A DNA stretch of 64,000 nt from Ignavibacteria bacterium (GTDB lineage: Bacteria; Bacteroidota; Ignavibacteria; Ignavibacteriales; Ignavibacteriaceae), in contig JAFLBV010000002.1 in NCBI GenBank assembly GCA_017302895.1, positions 186,001-250,000 of the forward strand, written 5' to 3'. Shown piece after piece: positions 35,585 through 43,940 of this stretch. The notes beneath the pieces were generated by a model. The model was not told where the DNA came from and ran no database searches. It worked only from the letters and a program-made list of their open reading frames with translations. The position numbers and the translations under genes were made by a program. Position 1 is the stretch's first letter. The number at the start of each line of letters is the position of its first letter.

Positions 35585-37052
35585 ACTGATCCTTCGAGAA
35601 ATTGAAATCAACTTTTACGGGATAATCACCTGAAAAACAAGCCGTACAATAATCTTCAGGACTGTCTTCCTTCACAGATTCATACAGATGGCTGATATCA
35701 AGATAACTAAGGGAATCTACCCCGATATAATCGCGGATTTTGTCCACATTGCCATCCATGGTGTAGGCAATCAGTTCCTCTCTTGAGGGGAAATCCATTC
35801 CGTAAAAACAAGAATGCATTATGGGAGGCGATGAAATTCTCAGGTGGATTTCCTTCGGTTTGGCTTCTCTTATCAGATTAATCAACTGTCTTGAAGTAGT
35901 GCCTCTCACAATCGAGTCATCAACCACCACAACGATTTTGTCTTTCAGAACACCTTTTACAGGATTGAATTTTATCTTAACCCTGAGTTCCCTGTTTTCC
36001 TGACCGGGTTCGATGAATGTTCGCCCTATATAGTGGCTTCTTAACAATCCGATTTCAAATTTTGCGTTGATTCCCTGTTTTTCCAATTCTCGCGCATATC
36101 CCAAAGCAGCAGTATTTGAGCTGTCGGGAACACTTATAACAATGACTTTATCATCCTTCTCTTTAGGAATCACCGGAAAATTTCTGGCAAGTATCTTTCC
36201 CAGTCTCCTGCGAACCTTGTCAACATTGTGCCCAAAAATCATGCTGTCGGGACGGGAAAAGTAGATATATTCAAAAATACATTGCTTTTTTCCTGCTGTC
36301 TTCCCATTCAGGTGCCTGACTTCCAACTCTGCGGATTCTTCAGACAACGGTATGAAGACCACTTCACCTGGATCGATGTCCCTGATGTATTCTGCGGAAA
36401 TGATGTCAAATGCACAGGTTTCGGATGCAACAACAAAGGTCCCCTCCAGTCTGCCGAGGCAAAGGGGACGAAAACCTGATTTGTCTCTGGCAGCAACCAG
36501 ATATTTATCTGTTAAAATCACAACCGAAAAAGCACCCTCAAGGAAATTAAGTGCCTCGATTACCTGTTCCCGTTGATCTTTTTCCTTGCTTTTTGCGATC
36601 AGATGAAGAATCACTTCCGTATCAGATGTTGTCTGAAAAATGGAACCTTCCGAGACAAGCCAGTCTCTCAATTTTTTGTCATTCGTCAGATTGCCATTGT
36701 GAGCAACAGCCAGATTTCCTGAATGGTAATTTACAAGGAAAGGTTGAATGTTTTTTCGGGAGTTTGAGGAGCCGGTTGTGGAATATCTGTTATGACCAAT
36801 CGCGGCATTTCCGGTTAGTTGAGGTTTCCAAAAATCGAAATCATCAAAAACTTCGGACACCAGTCCTTCGCCTTTTATAACTTTGAAGACATCTTTATTG
36901 TTTTCAATATCATGCGTCACTATTCCGGAGGCTTCCTGTCCCCGATGCTGGAGGGCATGAAGTCCGTAGTATGTCATCGTGGAGGCACTTTTATTGTTGG
37001 AGATACCAAATATCCCACAAAAGCACTTCGTTTTGCTAATTGTAATTTCCAT
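35574..37052 (-). CDS. purF: Amidophosphoribosyltransferase
   Basis: PurF commits PRPP to purine synthesis by forming phosphoribosylamine. The 492 residues begin with an 11-residue leader before Cys12 (CGIFGI), which in B. subtilis-type enzymes is cut off to expose the catalytic Cys. The PRPP loop VVVVDDSIVRGTT is present. Cysteines in KQCIFEY, HSCFYG and DYCTACF match the 4Fe-4S-containing class. Its 3' end overlaps the subtilase start by 11 nt. A promoter-like element lies 27 nt before the ATG. Confidence 0.96.
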   Translation of the reverse strand: MEITISKTKCFCGIFGISNNKSASTMTYYGLHALQHRGQEASGIVTHDIENNKDVFKVIKGEGLVSEVFDDFDFWKPQLTGNAAIGHNRYSTTGSSNSRKNIQPFLVNYHSGNLAVAHNGNLTNDKKLRDWLVSEGSIFQTTSDTEVILHLIAKSKEKDQREQVIEALNFLEGAFSVVILTDKYLVAARDKSGFRPLCLGRLEGTFVVASETCAFDIISAEYIRDIDPGEVVFIPLSEESAELEVRHLNGKTAGKKQCIFEYIYFSRPDSMIFGHNVDKVRRRLGKILARNFPVIPKEKDDKVIVISVPDSSNTAALGYARELEKQGINAKFEIGLLRSHYIGRTFIEPGQENRELRVKIKFNPVKGVLKDKIVVVVDDSIVRGTTSRQLINLIREAKPKEIHLRISSPPIMHSCFYGMDFPSREELIAYTMDGNVDKIRDYIGVDSLSYLDISHLYESVKEDSPEDYCTACFSGDYPVKVDFNFSKDQYEI

Positions 37053-37078
37053 CAGGTGTATTTTTTATTAAGAGATGT

Positions 37079-37109
37079 CAAATTTACCAAATACGAGGCA
37101 GGTAGAAAA
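37079..37109 (-). promoter_or_regulatory. Bacteroidota-type promoter candidate for purF
   Basis: On the minus strand TTTT-N19-TAAATTTG lies upstream of purF, a perfect TAnnTTTG -7 element with a one-mismatch -33 element at the standard spacing. The -7 motif ends 27 nt before the ATG. Confidence 0.5.
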
Positions 37110-37139
37110 GGCAAAATCGAGTAGAAAAGATGAATAAAA

Positions 37140-37216
37140 TGGTCGGAACGGCGGGATTTGAACCCGCGACCCCTACTACCCCAAAGTAGTGCGCTACCGG
37201 GCTGCGCTACGTTCCG
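37140..37216 (-). tRNA. tRNA-Pro (anticodon TGG)
   Basis: The minus strand folds into a complete cloverleaf. The 7-bp acceptor stem is CGGAACG with CGTTCCG, the anticodon loop is TTTGGGG with anticodon TGG on a 5-bp stem, and the T arm contains GGTTCAAATCC. The discriminator A and CCA end are encoded. The 5' end is only 4 nt from the stop of the MerR gene, so the tRNA is probably cut out of a shared transcript. Confidence 0.96.
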
Positions 37217-37220
37217 AAAA

Positions 37221-37652
37221 CTAAAGTTTTGTTCTTAATATTTCCAAAAAGTTTTTTATCTCAACAAGATCTTTGTAAAGTTCCGATTTATCACCGGATA
37301 CTTCTTTTTCCTGATCAGCTTCAAAAAGACTGCTCTCATCAGACTCATCATCATGAACCTGGAACTCTTCTCTTTTGAGTTCTTCAAGTGACGGGGTTTT
37401 TCCCTTGTACTGATCGGCAAGTACCTTTTTAGCACCTTCGATAGTATATTTCTGATCCCGCAACAAACTTTTGATAAAAAGTATGGTTTCGATTTCTTTA
37501 TTGGTATAAATTCTGTTCCCGGCTCTGTTCTTTTGAGGTCTCAGTTGCTCGAAAACATTTTCCCAAAAACGGAGCACATATTGCTCCACATCGGTTATTT
37601 TACTGACTTCACTAATCGAATAGTAAAGCTTCTTGATGTTAAAATCTTTCAT
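37221..37652 (-). CDS. MerR-family transcriptional regulator
   Basis: The 143-residue protein has an N-terminal winged helix-turn-helix typical of MerR (YYSISEVSKITDVEQYVLRFWE, then RIYTNKEIETILFIKSLL). The C-terminal third is acidic and likely forms a dimer helix; no metal-binding cysteines are visible. This DNA-binding type is widespread in Bacteroidota and Ignavibacteria near housekeeping genes, and its inducer is unknown. It is immediately followed by tRNA-Pro and preceded by a good promoter motif. Confidence 0.9.
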   Translation of the reverse strand: MKDFNIKKLYYSISEVSKITDVEQYVLRFWENVFEQLRPQKNRAGNRIYTNKEIETILFIKSLLRDQKYTIEGAKKVLADQYKGKTPSLEELKREEFQVHDDESDESSLFEADQEKEVSGDKSELYKDLVEIKNFLEILRTKL

Positions 37653-37675
37653 CAGAACCGTAAAAATTTAGATTA

Positions 37676-37706
37676 CAAATGTATAAAAATAGTCAGACAA
37701 AGCAAA
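37676..37706 (-). promoter_or_regulatory. Bacteroidota-type promoter for the MerR gene and tRNA-Pro
   Basis: On the minus strand TTTG-N19-TACATTTG is a full match to the TTTG-N19-TAnnTTTG consensus. The -7 element ends 24 nt before the MerR start codon. Confidence 0.6.
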
Positions 37707-37723
37707 ATTCAATATTCTGACGG

Positions 37724-38404
37724 TTAATTATTCTCTTTGCTGATAATGTCAAGAATCTCGGAGAAATCGTTTAATTCGTAATCAGCGTTGTGGAACGGGG
37801 TATTAAATGTGTCTCCATACTTGGCAAAAGCAGTCTTTATGCCAATATTAGCAGCACCGACAATATCCCTTTCTGCCCAGTCGCCGACCATTAGAGCCTC
37901 TGCAGGCTCGACATTCAATTTTCTTAAGATGGCTTTAAAAGGAACCGGACTTGGTTTTCTCTCCCCGGTTTCATCGAATGTAACAACTTCGTCAAAAATA
38001 TGGTGGAAATTTAAATAAGCGAGTCTCAGCCAGGCTTCCTTGCTCGGCGCATCTGAAAGAATCCCCAGTTTAATTCCCATTTTAACAAGTTGATTTAAAC
38101 TCGAATAGACATGAGGATAAGGAATCAGGTTTGCCTCCCTCGCTTTTCGATATGCAACGATTCCCGCACTCAGGATTTTATGATCGATTCTGCCAAGCTG
38201 CTTGGTAAGAAAGAGGTCAAAAACCTGTTGATACTCAATCCCCTGCTCTTTGTAAATCAAATCTATTTCAGCCGACGCACTTGAAAGGTCCATCTTTAGT
38301 CCGGCATCAATCATTGCTGTAAGAGCAGCCTCTATCGACAACCGTTTCATTTTCATAAAATCCACGAGTGTGTTGTCAAGATCAAAAATCACAGCTTTAA
38401 TCAT
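37724..38404 (-). CDS. HAD-superfamily hydrolase
   Basis: The 226 residues have the four HAD motifs: VIFDLDNTLVDF with the nucleophile Asp8 region, LGILSDAPS (motif II), the Lys in GERKPSPVPFKAIL (motif III) and VGDWAERDIVGAANIG (motif IV). A helical cap lies between motifs I and II, as in phosphoglycolate-phosphatase-like enzymes. The substrate cannot be predicted. It lies 12 nt downstream of aroQ in the same orientation. Confidence 0.9.
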   Translation of the reverse strand: MIKAVIFDLDNTLVDFMKMKRLSIEAALTAMIDAGLKMDLSSASAEIDLIYKEQGIEYQQVFDLFLTKQLGRIDHKILSAGIVAYRKAREANLIPYPHVYSSLNQLVKMGIKLGILSDAPSKEAWLRLAYLNFHHIFDEVVTFDETGERKPSPVPFKAILRKLNVEPAEALMVGDWAERDIVGAANIGIKTAFAKYGDTFNTPFHNADYELNDFSEILDIISKENN

Positions 38405-38416
38405 CTGAATCCTCTT

Positions 38417-38842
38417 TTATTTTACGAAATCTCTGATAATTTCAACGGCAGCAACATATCCTGTATCTTTAAAGCCCGAAATGTAACCGTCACAGGCAGT
38501 CGCTGTCACAAGTCTCTGTCTGAAGTCCTCTCTGTTTGCCAAATGGGAGAGATGAACTTCCACTTTAATGGTTTTTATCAGTTCCAAAGCATCTCTGATG
38601 ACAACTGAGGTGTGGGCATAACCGCCCGGATTAATTATTATATGAATATCTTCTTTTCTTAATTCTTGAAGTTGTTCGACGATCTCTCCTTCGATATTGC
38701 TCTGAAAAAAAAGAAATTCGATTTCAGGAAATGTCGTCTTCAGTTTTGCCTCAATTGATGCCAGAGTCGTAGAGCCGTATTTTGATTCATCCCTTTCACC
38801 GAGAAGGTTGAGATTCGCCCCGTTGATAACCGCAATTTTCAT
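38417..38842 (-). CDS. aroQ: 3-dehydroquinate dehydratase, type II
   Basis: AroQ dehydrates 3-dehydroquinate in the shikimate pathway. The 141 residues match the dodecameric type II enzyme: INGANLNLLGERDESKYG with the catalytic Tyr, INPGGYAHTSVVIRDAL, and VEVHLSHLANREDFR with the catalytic His. Length is standard. The ATG overlaps the stop of the small upstream gene by 4 nt. Confidence 0.95.
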   Translation of the reverse strand: MKIAVINGANLNLLGERDESKYGSTTLASIEAKLKTTFPEIEFLFFQSNIEGEIVEQLQELRKEDIHIIINPGGYAHTSVVIRDALELIKTIKVEVHLSHLANREDFRQRLVTATACDGYISGFKDTGYVAAVEIIRDFVK

Positions 38843-39111
38843 TTCATTTCCGCCATTGAATCGATAAATTCCCTGATTCTTGGTGAAGTATAAATTGAAT
38901 CAACGCCAAGATCTTTAAGCGCAGAAGCAAGAATATTTGCTCTTCTTTGTTCACCGGCATTTTTATTGATCACTATCACTTTCGATTCCTTCAGGATACA
39001 ATACCCGCCCCTAAAGTCACCTTTCTCAAATCTGACTGTTGCACCAAGCTGGAATGCCAGATCCTTGAGTTCATTGATGAGTGATTCCAACTCTTTTTCT
39101 TTTATCTTCAT
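38839..39111 (-). CDS. Conserved small protein of unknown function upstream of aroQ
   Basis: I do not recognise this 90-residue protein as a named family. It is soluble, with an N-terminal helix rich in Lys and Glu (KEKELESLINELKDLA), a central strand (ATVRFEKGDFRGGYCILKESKVIVINK) and a C-terminal helix. The Gly-Gly-Tyr-Cys segment stands out. It is the first gene of the aroQ unit and overlaps aroQ by 4 nt, so the two are probably co-translated. Confidence 0.75.
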   Translation of the reverse strand: MKIKEKELESLINELKDLAFQLGATVRFEKGDFRGGYCILKESKVIVINKNAGEQRRANILASALKDLGVDSIYTSPRIREFIDSMAEMK

Positions 39112-39208
39112 TTACAGCGATTTAATAATCTAAAACTTCAGGAAAAGTTAATAAATTGCATATCCATAATAATTTAGATATTCTGAAAACACAAAATAAT
39201 AAAATCTT
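39112..39208. promoter_or_regulatory. Divergent promoter region between the aroQ unit and ppx
   Basis: These 97 AT-rich bases separate divergent genes and must serve both directions unless transcripts start farther upstream. I could not place a full -33/-7 pair on either strand; the minus strand has a TAACTTTT near-match without a partner. Confidence 0.4.
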
Positions 39209-40147
39209 ATGAATATTGCCTCAATTGACACCGGTACAAATACAGTTCTTTTACTAATAGCATCCACAGATTCAGGGAAAAGCCTCAAAGTGGTGAAGGA
39301 AATTCACAATATGCCCCGAATGGGTGAGGATGTTTTTAAGTCAGGTGTGATCAAAGAGGAAAAGATCATTGAATTATGCAACATCTATTCTTCTTACAGG
39401 AAGGAGTGCGATGCAAATAATGTCACAAAAATCATCGCTTGCGGTACAAATGTTTTCAGGATTGCGAAGAACAGCGATGAAGTGATTCGACGGGTGTATG
39501 AGGCTTCCGGAATTAAGCTTACAATAATTTCAGGCGATCTTGAGGCCGACTGCTCATATTTGGGGGCGACTGCTGATTTCGACAGAAATGAAAGGATAGC
39601 CGTTATCGACATCGGAGGTGGCAGTAGTGAAGTAACTTGTAAGGAAGGAAACAATCTGATCTTTCAAAATAGTTTTAGCACCGGTGTCGTAACACTCCGA
39701 GAGAATTTCCTTCGTAAAGGGATGGTTACCGCAGAAAATACAAAGAGGCTGGAACAATTTTGTGATGATTTTTTTGATGAACTAACAAATATCGAACCGC
39801 TTCCGGCGAAAGCAATCTCAATAGCAGGAACCCCTACAACACTCTTCTCCCTCTACAAAAAATATCCTGAATTCTATGGTGAGAAGATACACAAGCAATA
39901 TCTGTCGATAGAAAACATTGATGAAGTCCTGAAAAGAATTCACAATATCCCGTTTAGTGACTATGGAAAATTCGGGAAAATAGTGAAAGGACGGGAAGAT
40001 CTTTTGGCTGCCGGTGCGATGGTTCTTAAAACAATCCTGAAAAAAACGGGGCTCGCTGGTACCTTTGTTTCAATTACAGGACTTCGTTACGGCATTATTC
40101 TTAAACATCTGCTGAGTCCTGATGACTGGTCAGGTACTGCTTCCTAA
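39209..40147 (+). CDS. ppx: Ppx/GppA-family phosphatase
   Basis: The family removes phosphate from polyphosphate or from pppGpp. The 312 residues are the short type, with an actin-like fold: IASIDTGTNTVLLLIA at the N terminus and AVIDIGGGSSEVT for the second phosphate loop. The HD domain found in long Ppx proteins is missing. Exopolyphosphatase or pppGpp phosphatase activity is likely, but the split cannot be made from sequence. It converges with nadB and their stops overlap by 4 nt. Confidence 0.88.
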   Translation: MNIASIDTGTNTVLLLIASTDSGKSLKVVKEIHNMPRMGEDVFKSGVIKEEKIIELCNIYSSYRKECDANNVTKIIACGTNVFRIAKNSDEVIRRVYEASGIKLTIISGDLEADCSYLGATADFDRNERIAVIDIGGGSSEVTCKEGNNLIFQNSFSTGVVTLRENFLRKGMVTAENTKRLEQFCDDFFDELTNIEPLPAKAISIAGTPTTLFSLYKKYPEFYGEKIHKQYLSIENIDEVLKRIHNIPFSDYGKFGKIVKGREDLLAAGAMVLKTILKKTGLAGTFVSITGLRYGIILKHLLSPDDWSGTAS

Positions 40148-41772
40148 GACTTCTGATAAGTATTTTGAATGATTGTGTTCTCAGGTGGTCTTGTTTCATC
40201 TGTCAACGGATAATCGAGTGTGTAATGCAGTCCCCTGCTCTCTTTTCGAATCACAGCAGACTTAACAATCAGGTACCCGGAAGTAACGAGATTTCTCAAC
40301 TCGATCAGGGAATCAAAAACTTTTGTCTTCTTGTAAAACTCTTCAATTTCATTGTAAAGAAGGTTAATCCTTCTTGAAGCAAAATCGAGCCGAAGATTTG
40401 ATCGGACAATTCCAACATAATCTGACATCAGTTGTTTCAACTCCCTCGCACCATGTGTAATCAGAACCTTTTCATCAGCAGTCAGCGTACCAGAATCATC
40501 CCAATCAGGAATATGCTCTGCACATCCGGGAAAATCATTAATGTTCTTTCTGATATCATTTGCAGCCCGTTGAGCGAAAACCAAAGCCTCAAGAAGAGAA
40601 TTGCTGGCTAGACGGTTTGCCCCGTGTACCCCTGTCATCGACACCTCACCCACAGCGTACAATCCGGTTAGAGTCGTCCTTGAAAATTCATCCACACATA
40701 CTCCACCGCAAATATAATGGGCTGCCGGAACCACCGGAATATAGTTACTGGTTATGTCCACTCCCCGATTTAGACAATTCTGATAAATATTGGGAAAATG
40801 ATCAAGAATTTGAGATTTCTCTTTGTGTGTGATATCGAGGTAGACAAAATCCTCACCCTTCTTTTTCATCTCGGTATCGATAGCTCGTGCAACAATGTCC
40901 CTGGGAGCAAGTTCCTTCCTCGGATCATACCGGTGCATGAATGCATCACCTGAACCGTTCCTCAAGATTCCGCCAAAACCCCTGACTGCTTCAGAAATTA
41001 AAAATGAATGTGTAGCCTTGTTGTCAGGTTTCGGGTCATAAAACGAAGTTGGATGAAACTGAATGAATTCCATGTTGCCCATTTTTGCACCCGCCCTGTA
41101 AGCCATTGCAAAGCCGTCACCTGTCGCGATTGAAGGATTCGTGGTATGAAAATAGACCTGACCAATTCCGCCGGTTGCCAGAATTGTAGCTTTTGAGGTA
41201 ATTTTAATTACTTTACCTGAACTGTTCTCCAAAACATAAGCTCCCCAACAGTGCCTGCTGCTTATTGGAAGATGCCGCAAATTAGTGACATTGTGTTCTG
41301 TTATAAGATCGATCGCAAGAGTGTTTTCGATAATTTTGATATTCGGGGTATTCGCTGCCTTTTCAATCAAAGCCCTTTCAACCTCTTTTCCGGTGAGGTC
41401 TTTTGCATGAACAATCCTGCTGAATGAGTGTCCACCCTCCCTTACGAGGTCAAGTTTTCCGTCTTTCAGAGTAAATCCCGTTCCGATTTCTACAAGCTCC
41501 ATAATCCGGTCGGGACCCTCTTTAACAAGTATCTCGACGGTTTTTCTGTCACAAAGTCCCGCTCCGGCGATCAAAGTATCCTTAATATGGTTCTCAAATG
41601 AATCATTGGGGTCAAGAACAGAGGCTATACCACCCTGAGCGTAGTTTGTGTTGGACTCGCTTTTATCTTTTTTGGTAACTAAAATTACTTCAGCAAATTC
41701 AGAAATTTTTATTGCGCTGTAAAGACCCGCAATTCCACTTCCTATTACCAAAACATCGGTTTTAAAATTCAT
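40144..41772 (-). CDS. nadB: L-aspartate oxidase
   Basis: NadB oxidises aspartate to iminoaspartate, the first step of NAD synthesis. The 542 residues start with the FAD loop VLVIGSGIAGLYSAI and contain NYAQGGIASVL, HSFSRIVHAKDLTG, and the flavoprotein motif TGVHGANRLASNSLLEALVF, with the active-site HPTSFYD segment. No nadA or nadC is adjacent. The gene starts 2 nt after the stop of the Yip1-like gene. Confidence 0.96.
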   Translation of the reverse strand: MNFKTDVLVIGSGIAGLYSAIKISEFAEVILVTKKDKSESNTNYAQGGIASVLDPNDSFENHIKDTLIAGAGLCDRKTVEILVKEGPDRIMELVEIGTGFTLKDGKLDLVREGGHSFSRIVHAKDLTGKEVERALIEKAANTPNIKIIENTLAIDLITEHNVTNLRHLPISSRHCWGAYVLENSSGKVIKITSKATILATGGIGQVYFHTTNPSIATGDGFAMAYRAGAKMGNMEFIQFHPTSFYDPKPDNKATHSFLISEAVRGFGGILRNGSGDAFMHRYDPRKELAPRDIVARAIDTEMKKKGEDFVYLDITHKEKSQILDHFPNIYQNCLNRGVDITSNYIPVVPAAHYICGGVCVDEFSRTTLTGLYAVGEVSMTGVHGANRLASNSLLEALVFAQRAANDIRKNINDFPGCAEHIPDWDDSGTLTADEKVLITHGARELKQLMSDYVGIVRSNLRLDFASRRINLLYNEIEEFYKKTKVFDSLIELRNLVTSGYLIVKSAVIRKESRGLHYTLDYPLTDETRPPENTIIQNTYQKS

Positions 41773-41774
41773 TA

Positions 41775-42497
41775 TTAACCAGCCTGATTGAAATTCAAAT
41801 AATTAATTGTCAGAAAACATATTACAGAATAAACCGACATCATCAAAAGCGAGATGACGAGCGCTGTTATTCTCTTGATTCCAAATCTGTGAAATAAGGA
41901 TGTATTCAGGACGAGTGTCCAGATTATGAAAATTACCTCCAACAAAACGAACATCACTCCGAACGATTGTTTAAAGTCGAGAGGTGAAGGTTGGTTGTTA
42001 AACAGGAAACCTCCATAGATTATGAATTCGAAAAATATTAAAAGTGCCGCGCTCATTGCGATTGGAGCATATGAGTAACTGACACCAGCCATCAAATCCC
42101 GCCATTTCAGGTTTAGAGTACGGAAATTTCCTGTTTTTATAAGGAAAAACGGCAAAAGCAGAAATACACCCAGAAGTACCAGAAACTGGAAATAAAGCAT
42201 CAGTACTTTGTCAAACTGATATTCGTAGAAGTGAAATGAGAAAAGAAGTGTGAGAAAAAAATACTTCAAGACTGCTAAAACCACAAAAAAGGAGGTGAAA
42301 TTTTTATTTTCCGCGAAGATTATTTTATCGAAGGTTTCGCCGGGGTGATCGATAATTCCGGAAAGGGTTTCCCACAAGTCGATGTTGGCAACTCTGTCGC
42401 GGAGTATGTTACCACAATCTGTACAATCATGGTTGAATCGCGAATTTTCTGTCCCGCACTTGGAACAGATTATTATTGAAGGGATCATGTTGATCAA
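41775..42497 (-). CDS. Zinc-ribbon plus Yip1-like membrane protein
   Basis: The 240 residues begin with a zinc ribbon (CSKCGTENSRFNHDCTDCG) and continue with about five hydrophobic segments, a layout seen in Yip1-domain proteins of bacteria. Those proteins have no established enzymatic role. The charged segment between residues 30 and 70 is probably cytoplasmic. It lies in a chain of overlapping genes downstream of parAB, with a 4-nt overlap with the DUF5683 gene. Confidence 0.75.
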   Translation of the reverse strand: MINMIPSIIICSKCGTENSRFNHDCTDCGNILRDRVANIDLWETLSGIIDHPGETFDKIIFAENKNFTSFFVVLAVLKYFFLTLLFSFHFYEYQFDKVLMLYFQFLVLLGVFLLLPFFLIKTGNFRTLNLKWRDLMAGVSYSYAPIAMSAALLIFFEFIIYGGFLFNNQPSPLDFKQSFGVMFVLLEVIFIIWTLVLNTSLFHRFGIKRITALVISLLMMSVYSVICFLTINYLNFNQAG

Positions 42498-43027
42498 AAC
42501 TTAAATTTGAAATTTAGCTGTTTACTGCCTGTATTGAAGTTTTCCGATACATCAAAATCGAATAAACTTGCATCAACATATGCGTCAAGCAGGTTGGCTA
42601 AATAAGCAATTCCAATATAAATTACAAATAAATCTCGTTGATCGCGATAAAAATCCCTTAAACGGCGATAACTCTCGATAGAAAAACCGGACTGAATATA
42701 GAGGCTCTTGTAATCAGAGTAGTTATTGTTGTTAGTTACATAATTATACGCCAGCCAGCCAAATACTCCCCAGAATACAGGGATTTTCCAATATGACTCG
42801 TTGTAGTATTGTCCCCACCCCGGCAGGATCGCACTTTTCCAAACTGCGGTCATTGGATCTTTAGTCGGCACATAAATGTCAGAGTTGCCAATTGTATCCA
42901 TCACAATCCCCGGAGCACCCTGATTCAAAGATGTGGAGTCTGTCTTGATTGTGTCAATCCCCTGCCCGGAAAGGTTCACAGCCAGCAGTAGTATAAAACC
43001 TGTAAGGCTATATATGATTTTTTTCAA
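42494..43027 (-). CDS. DUF5683-domain exported protein
   Basis: The 177 residues have a signal peptide (MKKIIYSLTGFILLLAVNLSGQ) and the DUF5683 pattern AVWKSAILPGWGQYYNESYWKIP followed by a transmembrane stretch and YKSLYIQS. The family is specific to the Bacteroidota/Chlorobi group and has no known activity; an envelope role is likely. It overlaps parB by 20 nt, an arrangement I believe is common in the group. Confidence 0.85.
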   Translation of the reverse strand: MKKIIYSLTGFILLLAVNLSGQGIDTIKTDSTSLNQGAPGIVMDTIGNSDIYVPTKDPMTAVWKSAILPGWGQYYNESYWKIPVFWGVFGWLAYNYVTNNNNYSDYKSLYIQSGFSIESYRRLRDFYRDQRDLFVIYIGIAYLANLLDAYVDASLFDFDVSENFNTGSKQLNFKFKF

Positions 43028-43940
43028 TTATCTCAAAAAGTTCGATCAGCCTGTCAAGCTCATCATTTGAATAAAACTGGATTACAATATCTCCTGTGCC
43101 GTCAGGTTTTTGAGTACAGGTTATTTTTGTTGCGAGCAATTTTCGCAGGTAATCCTCAATTGAATTTAAGGCTGCCGTATTTCTCGGTTTAGGTTTCTCA
43201 GGAAGTCTTGTTAATTTGGGTGAAGAGGGCTTTGACATTTTTTTTACGAGCTCTTCCACCTTCCTTACCGAAAGTCCTTCTTCTTTTATTTTGTCAAACG
43301 CATGAAGTTGGAGAGATTCACCGGGAAGATTGATCAAGGCCCTTGCATGTCCAACAGTTATTTCATCTTCAATTAATGATTGCTGAATTTTTTCCGGAAG
43401 TTTTAGCAATCTTATTGAATTTGCCACAGTCGATCTGTTTTTACCAACCCGTTCAGCGATTTCCTCCTGTGTGAGGTCGCATTCTTCCATAAGTCTTTTG
43501 TATGCGAGACCCTCCTCAATTGGATTGAGCCGCTCTCTCTGAATATTTTCGATGAGAGCCATGGCAAGCATAACTTCGTCGGAGGAGACTTCCATGATAT
43601 AAGCAGGAATCTCTGAGAGCCCCAATTCCCTGAAAGCTCTTAAACGGCGCTCTCCTGAAATCAGTTCATAGCTGTTTTTCCCGACAATTCTCACAGTAAC
43701 CGGCTGGATAAGGCCGTTCGATTGGATCGATTTTTTCAGATCTTCCAGCGACTGACGGTCAAAATTTGTTCGGGGTTGAAAAGGATTCGGTTTAATCTGC
43801 ATAATTGGCAGTTTCACAATTGAATCAGCTGATTGCGTTTCCTTTCTCTCCACCTCATGAGTCTGAAAATCCTCACCATTTCTATTTCCCATAAGTGCTT
43901 CGAGACCTCTGCCGAGGCCGGTTTTTCCTTTACCCATCAC
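43008..43940 (-). CDS. parB: Chromosome partitioning protein ParB
   Basis: ParB is the CTP-dependent clamp that loads at parS and spreads to segregate the origin. The 310 residues contain the N-terminal domain (IKPNPFQPRTNFDRQ, ELISGERRLRAFRELG), the GERR CTP-binding motif, the ALIENIQRERLNPIEEGLAYKRL helix-turn-helix region and a basic C terminus for dimerisation. No parS site was recognised in the window. It overlaps parA by 4 nt. Confidence 0.96.
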   Translation of the reverse strand: MMGKGKTGLGRGLEALMGNRNGEDFQTHEVERKETQSADSIVKLPIMQIKPNPFQPRTNFDRQSLEDLKKSIQSNGLIQPVTVRIVGKNSYELISGERRLRAFRELGLSEIPAYIMEVSSDEVMLAMALIENIQRERLNPIEEGLAYKRLMEECDLTQEEIAERVGKNRSTVANSIRLLKLPEKIQQSLIEDEITVGHARALINLPGESLQLHAFDKIKEEGLSVRKVEELVKKMSKPSSPKLTRLPEKPKPRNTAALNSIEDYLRKLLATKITCTQKPDGTGDIVIQFYSNDELDRLIELFEIIEKNHI

